NCBI RefSeq assembly: GCF_019343475.1 | Contig: NZ_CP072453.1 | Span: forward strand, 248,001-312,000 | Direction of reading: 5' to 3' | From: Providencia sp. R33 | GTDB lineage: Bacteria > Pseudomonadota > Gammaproteobacteria > Enterobacterales > Enterobacteriaceae | Length of the DNA: 64,000 bases | Part shown: positions 47,005 through 53,978 of the stretch, piece after piece | How positions within the stretch are numbered: position 1 is the first letter of the stretch | Layout of the letters: each line of letters begins with the position of its first letter | Program-made: the position numbers and the translations under genes | The notes under the pieces: generated by a model | What the model was told of the DNA's origin: nothing | The model's database searches: none | What the model saw: only the letters and a program-made list of their open reading frames with translations

Positions 47005-48675
47005 ATGAAGTTTGCATTTAAAGCATCCGCGTGTGCATTAACTGTATCGTTAGCGTTAATATCCGCAACGATGGCAAACGCGTGGGAAAAAGACAAAACC
47101 TACAATATCACTATTTTGCACACAAATGACCATCATGGCCATTTTTGGCATAACGACCACGGTGAATACGGTTTAGCAGCACAAAAAACCGTTGTTGATG
47201 AAATTCGCAACGAAGTGGCGAAGCAAGGTGGCAGTGTATTGCTACTCTCTGGTGGTGATATCAATACAGGTGTGCCTGAATCTGATTTACAAGACGCAGA
47301 GCCTGATTTTAAAGGGATGAATTTAGTGGGCTACGATGCAATGGCATTGGGCAACCATGAGTTCGATAACCCGCTTGAAACGCTGCGTCAGCAAGAAAAA
47401 TGGGCTACTTTCCCATTCTTATCTGCCAATATTTACCAAACCAGCACGGGCAAACGCTTATTTAAACCTTACCAAGTATTTGATAAGCAAGGTGTAAAAA
47501 TTGCAGTGATGGGGCTGACCACGGACGATACCGTGCGTATTGGTAACCCAGCGAATTTCCCTGATGTGGAATTCCGTGTTCCTGCAGACGAAGCGAAAAA
47601 AGTGGTTGAAGAACTGCGCCAGACTGAAAAGCCTGACATTATTATCGCAGCAACCCATATGGGGCACTATGATAACGGCAACCACGGTTCTAACGCACCG
47701 GGTGACGTCGAAATGGCACGCAGTTTACCAGCTGGTTATTTAGATATGATAGTGGGTGGCCACTCACAAGACCCTGTTTGTATGTCCCAAGAAAATAAAG
47801 ACTACAAACAAGCAGACTATGTACCAGGTACACCGTGTGCGCCAGATAATCAAAATGGTACATGGATTGTTCAGGCCCATGAGTGGGGTAAATATGTTGG
47901 ACGTGCTGATTTCGAATTCAAAAACGGCAAATTTACCTTAAAACATTACCAGTTAATCCCAATTAACTTGAAGAAAAAAGTCACTAAAGAAGATGGCAGC
48001 AGTGAGCGCGTTTATTACACGCAGGAAATTGCTCACAACCCAGATATGATGAAATTGCTGACACCATACCAAGAGAAAGGTGATAAACAATTAAGCGTCA
48101 AAGTAGGCTCTGTTGAAGGCAAACTGGAAGGCGACCGCAGCAAAGTACGTTTCGTACAAACAAATATGGGTCATCTTCTGTTAGCTGCTCAAAAAGAGCG
48201 TGCGGGTGCTGATTTTGCCATTATGAGCGGTGGTGGTGTCCGTGATTCTATCGAAAGCGGTGATATTACCTATAAAGATGTACTCAAGGTTCAACCATTT
48301 GCGAACGAATTAGTTTACGTTGATTTTAAGGGGGATGAAGTCATTCCTTACCTGACCGCGGTTGCGAATATGAAACCTGATGCGGGGGCGTATGGCCAAT
48401 TCTACAATGTGAATTTAACGTTGAATAAAGATGGCACGATTAGCGATGTAAAAATCGATGGTAAACCTGTTGATACATCAAAAACTTACCGTATGGCGAC
48501 ATTGAACTTTAATGCAATTGGTGGTGATGGTTATCCGAAAATTGATAATCATCCTAACTATGTAAATACAGGTTTTGTTGATGCGGAAGTACTCAAAGGC
48601 TACATCGAGAAACATTCTCCGTTGAAAGCCGCAGACTACGAACCAAAAGGTGAAATTATTTATAACAATAAATAA
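47005..48675 (+). CDS. ushA: UshA, periplasmic UDP-sugar hydrolase / 5'-nucleotidase
   Basis: Secreted two-metal phosphoesterase that breaks down UDP-sugars and nucleotides in the periplasm for salvage. The ATG at 47005, after an agggag ribosome-binding site, gives a 556-residue protein (E. coli 550) with a clear signal peptide (MKFAFKASACALTVSLALI to ANA). Metal-binding motifs: LHTNDHHGHFW, SGGDINTG, ALGNHEFDNP, ATHMGHY and VGGHSQDP. The C-terminal substrate domain has the IMSGGGVRDSIESG and MATLNFNAIGGDGYP segments. Monocistronic between divergent fsr and convergent ybaK. Confidence 0.96.
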   Translation: MKFAFKASACALTVSLALISATMANAWEKDKTYNITILHTNDHHGHFWHNDHGEYGLAAQKTVVDEIRNEVAKQGGSVLLLSGGDINTGVPESDLQDAEPDFKGMNLVGYDAMALGNHEFDNPLETLRQQEKWATFPFLSANIYQTSTGKRLFKPYQVFDKQGVKIAVMGLTTDDTVRIGNPANFPDVEFRVPADEAKKVVEELRQTEKPDIIIAATHMGHYDNGNHGSNAPGDVEMARSLPAGYLDMIVGGHSQDPVCMSQENKDYKQADYVPGTPCAPDNQNGTWIVQAHEWGKYVGRADFEFKNGKFTLKHYQLIPINLKKKVTKEDGSSERVYYTQEIAHNPDMMKLLTPYQEKGDKQLSVKVGSVEGKLEGDRSKVRFVQTNMGHLLLAAQKERAGADFAIMSGGGVRDSIESGDITYKDVLKVQPFANELVYVDFKGDEVIPYLTAVANMKPDAGAYGQFYNVNLTLNKDGTISDVKIDGKPVDTSKTYRMATLNFNAIGGDGYPKIDNHPNYVNTGFVDAEVLKGYIEKHSPLKAADYEPKGEIIYNNK

Positions 48676-48809
48676 TTGATTCCGTATATGGAAAGCCTAA
48701 TGAAGATGAGTCTTTCAGACTGCTGACAAACCGATTAGGTTTGGCTGCAGGTTGGATAGGTTTTTAAAATAGATTAGGAAAATCAATTCCTTGATTTTCG
48801 GCTGATAAC

Positions 48810-48846
48810 ACAAAGCAGGAAAAACCACGCTTTTATCCTGCTTTGT
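48810..48846 (+). other. Perfect intergenic hairpin downstream of ushA
   Basis: 11-bp perfect inverted repeat acaaagcagga / tcctgctttgt with a 15-base loop. It lacks a T-tract and lies just before a canonical terminator, so it may protect the 3' end or help termination. Confidence 0.6.
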
Positions 48847-48856
48847 CAACAACCTC

Positions 48857-48884
48857 AAAGCCTCATGAAAATGAGGCTTTTTTA
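48857..48884. terminator. Bidirectional terminator between ushA and ybaK
   Basis: Perfect 10-bp stem aaagcctcat / atgaggcttt with a gaaa tetraloop and T residues on the ushA side; lies between convergent stop codons. Confidence 0.9.
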
Positions 48885-48893
48885 TCAGTGTTT

Positions 48894-49367
48894 TTACTTG
48901 CGGATTTCAGCAAAAGTGGCATTCAGCACACTCGCTAAATCAGCAGGCGCCAATTCAATATCCAATCCGCGTTTTCCCCCTGAAATAAACATCGTTGCAT
49001 ATTGCTGTGCTTGGTCATCAATTACCGTCGGTAAACGTTTTTTCTGCCCTAGCGGGCTGATGCCGCCCAACAAGTAGCCCGTTGTTTTTTGCGCGATTTG
49101 CGGGTCCGCCATTTCCACCTTTTTCACTTTAAACACTTTTGCGACCAGTTTTAAATCGAGCTGACCAGAAACAGGGGTGACGGCAACCGCGAGCGTTTTT
49201 TGATCGCCATTTAATGCCACTAATAACGTTTTGAACACTTGTTTAGCATCTAAGCCTAATTTACGCACTGCCTCATCACCAAAATTGTTTTCATTTGGGT
49301 CATGGTCATAAGGGTGCAGTGTGAAGCTAATTTTTTGTTTTTCCAGTAGTTTAACAGCAGGAGTCAT
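48894..49367 (-). CDS. ybaK: YbaK, Cys-tRNA(Pro) deacylase
   Basis: 157-residue trans-editing enzyme (E. coli 159) that hydrolyses Cys-tRNA(Pro) made in error by prolyl-tRNA synthetase. Family markers are seen: TPAVKLLEKQKISFTLHPYDHD at the N-terminus, KQVFKTLL with the conserved lysine, GYLLGGISPLGQKKRLPT, and MFISGGKRGLDIELAPADL. It lies 11 bp downstream of ybaP, the same pair as in E. coli. Confidence 0.95.
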   Translation of the reverse strand: MTPAVKLLEKQKISFTLHPYDHDPNENNFGDEAVRKLGLDAKQVFKTLLVALNGDQKTLAVAVTPVSGQLDLKLVAKVFKVKKVEMADPQIAQKTTGYLLGGISPLGQKKRLPTVIDDQAQQYATMFISGGKRGLDIELAPADLASVLNATFAEIRK

Positions 49368-49378
49368 TTTTTTACCTT

Positions 49379-50197
49379 TTATTTATCTTTGACACAATGG
49401 CGCAAATACTCAACAAGACTACCTTCACCAAAAAGGTGCAATGCACCGACAGCAACCACATAATTACCGTCTGGGAGCGCTTTTAGTTGTTCACTCCAAT
49501 CGGCATTTCGTTTATCCATTAATACTTGATAAACATCTTTACTGAAGGTGTTAGGCAAGGTCATGCTGCTATTGGGCTGATAATCGAGCCACCAACCAAT
49601 CATGGTTTGCAGTGAACGTGCGTTTGCTCGCCAATGGACTAGCGAGTCTTGTAAAAGTGCTAACCCATGATTAGGCAAGGAAAGCAGTAATTCAACTTGG
49701 GATGCAGTGCCTTCGAGTTCGATGATGGGTTTAAGTTGGGTTTGTGCGTTGCGAATAAGTTGATAATCGATGCCATAGTGTCCGCGTAAGCCAAGTCCTT
49801 GTGCTTGAGTGGCTTGCAGGATCAGGGCAACCTGCCATGAAGGTAGCACATCAAACTTTTCAGGTGATTGGTGAATTTCTTGGCAACATTGCAAAAATAG
49901 CGCGTATTGCTCTTCATCTAATCGCTGCTGAACAGGAAGCTGTTCTTCAATATCATGAGGAAAGGGGGACTGCGTTTGGGTGATATCCGCTTCAACAATT
50001 AATGCATCCGCCTTATTTAGTTTATCGAGTAATATGGCAGACAACGGAAACATATTTTCCGTTCCCATATGAATACTGCCCACAATATGCAATTTAAGGC
50101 CTTTTGATAAGCGGATATCAATTGCAGGATAAGGGTATACAGGCGCTGTTTCCATATGGAGCCAATTTTTTAAGTTTTCGAACAGTTTTCCCATCAT
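49379..50197 (-). CDS. ybaP: YbaP, TraB/GumN (TIKI-like) family protein
   Basis: 272 residues (E. coli 264). The TraB/GumN family marks are the N-terminal LHIVGSIHMGTENM with its GxxH, the central IVEADI and IELEG motifs with conserved Glu, and the C-terminal VVAVGALHLFGEGSL with GxxHLxG. These His and Glu residues form the presumed metal site; eukaryotic relatives include the Tiki metalloproteases. The bacterial function is unknown. No signal peptide is obvious. Probably transcribed together with ybaK. Confidence 0.9.
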   Translation of the reverse strand: MMGKLFENLKNWLHMETAPVYPYPAIDIRLSKGLKLHIVGSIHMGTENMFPLSAILLDKLNKADALIVEADITQTQSPFPHDIEEQLPVQQRLDEEQYALFLQCCQEIHQSPEKFDVLPSWQVALILQATQAQGLGLRGHYGIDYQLIRNAQTQLKPIIELEGTASQVELLLSLPNHGLALLQDSLVHWRANARSLQTMIGWWLDYQPNSSMTLPNTFSKDVYQVLMDKRNADWSEQLKALPDGNYVVAVGALHLFGEGSLVEYLRHCVKDK

Positions 50198-50402
50198 TCT
50201 TTACCCAGCATTTTTCTTGGTTGAATAGGTTAAACAATCTTTCGCCAATTTGCGAACATTGCTCGTCAATTACGCATTTTTCGTCGTTATTGATAAAAAT
50301 TGGAAATGACAATTTAGGAATGTTTCAACTATGGTTTGACGATGTGAAGCAATATGTTAACAAGGTGGCGTTATCATTTTGTTAGCCTTAATTGGAGATA
50401 AC

Positions 50403-53186
50403 ATGATAGCTCCCCTAACTTCAAACATTCATGCAGGCACACCAACAATCACAGTTTTGGATAACCGTGGTTTAAATATTCGCATGATTCAATATCATCG
50501 GCAGTCAAATATTCAACAGAATGCGCAAGAGCGAATTGAGTTTCAACACTTTAATATCTATGGTTTTTTAGATAAAAATGCAGATGCTCGTTTGTCTGAA
50601 AGTGGGCAATGTAATTTTTATTACGCAACAGATTTAATGGGGTTTCCTGTTTCTAGCCAAGGAGTTGACTGTGGTGATGTTTACCAACTCTATGATATTG
50701 AAGAGCGTTTAGTGATCTGTATTGATGCAAATAAAACATATAAATTATGTATTTATGAGAGGTGTGATACGTTAGGCCGACTCAAATCAATCAACGAAAA
50801 AGTTGAGTCTGGGCACTGGAGGGTGAGTGAGTACCTAGAATATGCAGGTGATTCGCTTATAGAACAGTTGGTAAATTTAGCGGGGCAATGTATCCGTCAT
50901 TTTGATACGGTTGGGTTATTGCAAACTCAAGAGGTATCATTGCGAGGGGAGCCTATCTTATTGACACGGCAGTTTATTCAACAGTTTGATAACGCAGAAT
51001 ATAATGTTGATTGGCAAGGCGATAGCTATTTAACGGCATTATCACCCGAAGAATTTCCTCATCAAACATCCTTCGACGCCACTGGTGCTTGCCTTTCTAC
51101 TCTCGATGCAAAAGGCCACAAACAGCACCGAAAATATGATATTGCGGGGCAATTAATCAAATCGAAATTAACGATTAAAGGAAGCAATACGCAACCAATA
51201 GCTCAACTCATTGAATATTCAGCTATTGGGCAAAAAGTGCGAGAGCTCCACGGCAATGGTGTCGTGACTGAGTATGAACATGAAGCACAAACACAACGTT
51301 TATCCCATATACGAACCTATAGACCTGCTAACCATTTATTGGGTTATAAATTATTTCAAGACTTATATTACGACTACGATCCCGTTGGCAATGTAGTTGC
51401 AATTCATAATGGTGCCGTAAAAAGTATTTTTTGGCGTAATCAAAAGATAGAGCCTAAGCATCAATATCAATATGACACACTGTATCAACTGACCCATGCC
51501 ACTGGGCGAGAAATCGCTAACAGAGGCCAACAAAGCCATTGTTTAACTCACACTTCATCTATTGATAACTCAACATATACACGTTATTTCCGTGCATATT
51601 CTTATGATAAAGGTGGAAATTTAATTCAAATTCACCACCGTACCCCTGCGATGCAGCAAGCTTATACAATCAAAATGACCGTGAGCAATCGAAGTAACCG
51701 TGTAGTGCTCGCAGATTTAGCCGAGTTTCCCCATCAAGTGGAGCCATTATTTACGCCAAGTGGCCAACAAAAACAGCTTATGCAAGGTCAAGCACTTAGA
51801 TGGACACCTAGGCAGGAATTACGAAGTGCAACAAGGGGGAGCGTGAGTGAATTTTATCGCTACGATGCAAATAGCCAAAGAGTAATAAAAGTAACCCAAG
51901 AAAATCAAAAGCAAAGCCAAGTCATTTATTTACCAAACCTAGAAATTAGGCAAATTGAAAATAAAGAAAAATGCCAAGTGATTTGCGTCGGTGAAGCCAA
52001 TGAATTACAAGCTCAAGTATTGCATTGGGAACTCGGTCTACCAGATAAAATGGTAAATAATACAGTTCGTTATAGGATTAGTGGCCTTGCTAGCAACAGC
52101 AGTTTAGAGTTGGATGTAGATGGAAACCTAATTAGCCAAGAAGAGTTTTATCCATTTGGTGGAACGGCCGTTTGGGCAGCGCGCAGCGCAGTAGAAACTC
52201 ACTACAAAACGCGGCGTTATTCAGGACAAGAGCGCGATATGACAGGGCTTTATTATTATGGTCGTCGTTATTATCAACCTTGGGTGGGGCGCTGGCTAAG
52301 CGCAGATCCTGCAGGAACCATTGACGGTTTAAATCTGTATCGAATGGTACGCAACAACCCACTGGTTTATCGGGACGAACAAGGACTGGCGCCTAAACTT
52401 TTTAATACTCGTGAAGATATGTATGATGATTTCCGGCAAACAATATCAAAACTCCTTGCTGCGTCCTCTAAAATTGAACAAATTGCTCGCGACCCATCAT
52501 TAATTCGTAATCGAGTTATTAGCATGGCACAGGTACATTATAGAAATAAAACATCTAAATTTACATACGCTATTAATTTATATGAAAGTTTGGAGATGGA
52601 TCCGCAAAGTGCAGAGTTTAAAACATGGGCTACAAATACATTAAGCTATCAAGAGACTTCTTCCTCGCGTCGGTCCGGCTGGGAAGCCGTTAATCATGCT
52701 GAGAAGGTATTAATAAGAACATTAACGGCTCATGATAGTTTTAACCTAAGCAATTTAAATCTATCCCAAAAGGCAAAATTGTGTCCAAGTTGCGAACATG
52801 CCATGTATGATTTTCGACAATCAATGCCTAAAAACCGATTCACCACAATTGCTCTCAGAGATGGTGATCTACCTCCAGCCGTAACACAATATGGGCAAAA
52901 AAGAGTCCACTATAAAAATCTCTCTAGCTCTGCTAGGCGGGAACATGGAAAAGAACTGTATGATTATAAAGGCATAGAGTTTCAAGTTGGAATGGGTGGG
53001 TTCTGGGGTAGTACGGATAAAGTGCTCTATGGAATTTATGTGAGTGAGTTTGAACGCGTGTTTGGAAACCTACCTAGAGGAAGGGGAATCAAAAGGCCAT
53101 TTTCCCCTGAACCTCCAAGAAGATCAGGAAATAGTGGGCGCGATTTTGATAGAAACCAACCCAGCACCAGTCGTCGTTATCGATGA
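50403..53186 (+). CDS. TccC-type Rhs/YD-repeat toxin subunit with C-terminal deaminase-like domain
   Basis: 927 residues, starting at the ATG with ggag 5 bases upstream. The N-terminus (TPTITVLDNRGLNIRMIQYHR) matches TccC, the C subunit of Photorhabdus-type Tc toxins. A YD-repeat shell follows and ends in the autoproteolytic core GRWLSADPAGTIDGLNLYRM (Asp635, Asp641) and NNPLVYRDEQGL (to residue 662). The variable tip (663-927) has a cytidine-deaminase-type zinc signature: His765-Ala-Glu767, then Cys794-Pro-Ser-Cys797. The last 35 residues are rich in Arg and Pro (KRPFSPEPPRRS). No Tc A or B subunit gene is in the window, so it is an orphan C subunit. It lies in the ybaP-copA interval, a likely insertion. 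The domain call rests on motif spacing only. Confidence 0.85.
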   Translation: MIAPLTSNIHAGTPTITVLDNRGLNIRMIQYHRQSNIQQNAQERIEFQHFNIYGFLDKNADARLSESGQCNFYYATDLMGFPVSSQGVDCGDVYQLYDIEERLVICIDANKTYKLCIYERCDTLGRLKSINEKVESGHWRVSEYLEYAGDSLIEQLVNLAGQCIRHFDTVGLLQTQEVSLRGEPILLTRQFIQQFDNAEYNVDWQGDSYLTALSPEEFPHQTSFDATGACLSTLDAKGHKQHRKYDIAGQLIKSKLTIKGSNTQPIAQLIEYSAIGQKVRELHGNGVVTEYEHEAQTQRLSHIRTYRPANHLLGYKLFQDLYYDYDPVGNVVAIHNGAVKSIFWRNQKIEPKHQYQYDTLYQLTHATGREIANRGQQSHCLTHTSSIDNSTYTRYFRAYSYDKGGNLIQIHHRTPAMQQAYTIKMTVSNRSNRVVLADLAEFPHQVEPLFTPSGQQKQLMQGQALRWTPRQELRSATRGSVSEFYRYDANSQRVIKVTQENQKQSQVIYLPNLEIRQIENKEKCQVICVGEANELQAQVLHWELGLPDKMVNNTVRYRISGLASNSSLELDVDGNLISQEEFYPFGGTAVWAARSAVETHYKTRRYSGQERDMTGLYYYGRRYYQPWVGRWLSADPAGTIDGLNLYRMVRNNPLVYRDEQGLAPKLFNTREDMYDDFRQTISKLLAASSKIEQIARDPSLIRNRVISMAQVHYRNKTSKFTYAINLYESLEMDPQSAEFKTWATNTLSYQETSSSRRSGWEAVNHAEKVLIRTLTAHDSFNLSNLNLSQKAKLCPSCEHAMYDFRQSMPKNRFTTIALRDGDLPPAVTQYGQKRVHYKNLSSSARREHGKELYDYKGIEFQVGMGGFWGSTDKVLYGIYVSEFERVFGNLPRGRGIKRPFSPEPPRRSGNSGRDFDRNQPSTSRRYR

Positions 53187-53193
53187 AACAATT

Positions 53194-53210
53194 GCCCCCA
53201 AATAGGGGGC
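53194..53210. terminator. Hairpin after the tccC-like gene
   Basis: gcccccaaatagggggc forms a 6-bp all-GC stem with a 5-base loop between two convergent genes. There is no T-tract, so terminator function is uncertain. Confidence 0.5.
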
Positions 53211-53218
53211 TAATTGAA

Positions 53219-53800
53219 TTAGCTGTTTTTAGTGATGTTTTTAAACACACTGAGCAATGTAAATAAGCTGAATGAGCTAAACACCATTTCGATACCAATG
53301 AGTGTGGTTAATAACGTAATGGACGTTAATGGCCCATTGCCGACAAGCAGGAAGGCAATAAAGAAATCTAATAAACCGATAAGAATTTGCAGCCAACCAC
53401 TTGGGGATTTAATTTGTTGAAAACCGACATATAAGCGAATGACACCGCCGACAATAAATAATGCTGCGACTAAAATGGCAAGGGCGATTAGGCTTTGCAG
53501 TGGGTCTTTAATAAAGGAATAGCCGACAATAATATAGATTAAGCCAATCACAAAGCCGAATAAGCGCGACCACCCAGTATAAATCACGGTGCTCAGTATG
53601 CTAACAATGGCACCAACACCACCAATAATCAGCAACACACCTAACACCGTACTGACCGCAATGCCTGAAATCATCGGGTTAACGATACAAAAAATACCAC
53701 CAGCCAACAGTAAAAAAGACAAAATTAACAAAAATGTTCGCTGTTTTTTAAATTCTTCACCAGCGAGTTTGGCAAGTTTTTCACGATCAATATTAAGCAT
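53219..53800 (-). CDS. HdeD-like DUF308 membrane protein
   Basis: 193-residue inner-membrane protein with six hydrophobic helices in three pairs, the layout of HdeD (E. coli 190). Repeated segments such as LLLAGGIFCIVNPMISGIAVSTVLGVLLIIGG and LVAALFIVGGVIRLYVG are typical. In E. coli HdeD supports acid resistance at high density; whether this copy does is unknown, and no hdeAB genes are adjacent. The ATG at 53800 is preferred (ggag 6 bases upstream). It reads towards the tccC-like gene, so it is not an immunity gene in operon with it. Confidence 0.82.
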   Translation of the reverse strand: MLNIDREKLAKLAGEEFKKQRTFLLILSFLLLAGGIFCIVNPMISGIAVSTVLGVLLIIGGVGAIVSILSTVIYTGWSRLFGFVIGLIYIIVGYSFIKDPLQSLIALAILVAALFIVGGVIRLYVGFQQIKSPSGWLQILIGLLDFFIAFLLVGNGPLTSITLLTTLIGIEMVFSSFSLFTLLSVFKNITKNS

Positions 53801-53944
53801 TTTGCGCTCCAAATATTAAGTAGCTAATTATTTAATAGTATAGACCTAGCTGATGATAAATAGCATCAAAGATCGTGCGATTTAAACAATAAAATCTTGG
53901 AAGGCAAATACTTAGCGTATTTTGATGATTGAAATAAGACGGGG

Positions 53945-53973
53945 AAGGGTGAGATAGGCTCCCACCCTTTTTT
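53945..53973. terminator. Terminator-like hairpin beyond copA
   Basis: Stem aagggtg / caccctt with an 11-base loop at 53945-53969. T residues follow on the plus strand; on the minus (copA) side the tract is weak. Confidence 0.55.
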
Positions 53974-53978
53974 AAAGG

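Noticed and set aside
53219..53800. HdeD-like gene as an immunity protein for the TccC-like toxin
   Set aside because: It is on the opposite strand, convergent, belongs to the widespread DUF308 family, and is a membrane protein unsuited to block a cytosolic deaminase.
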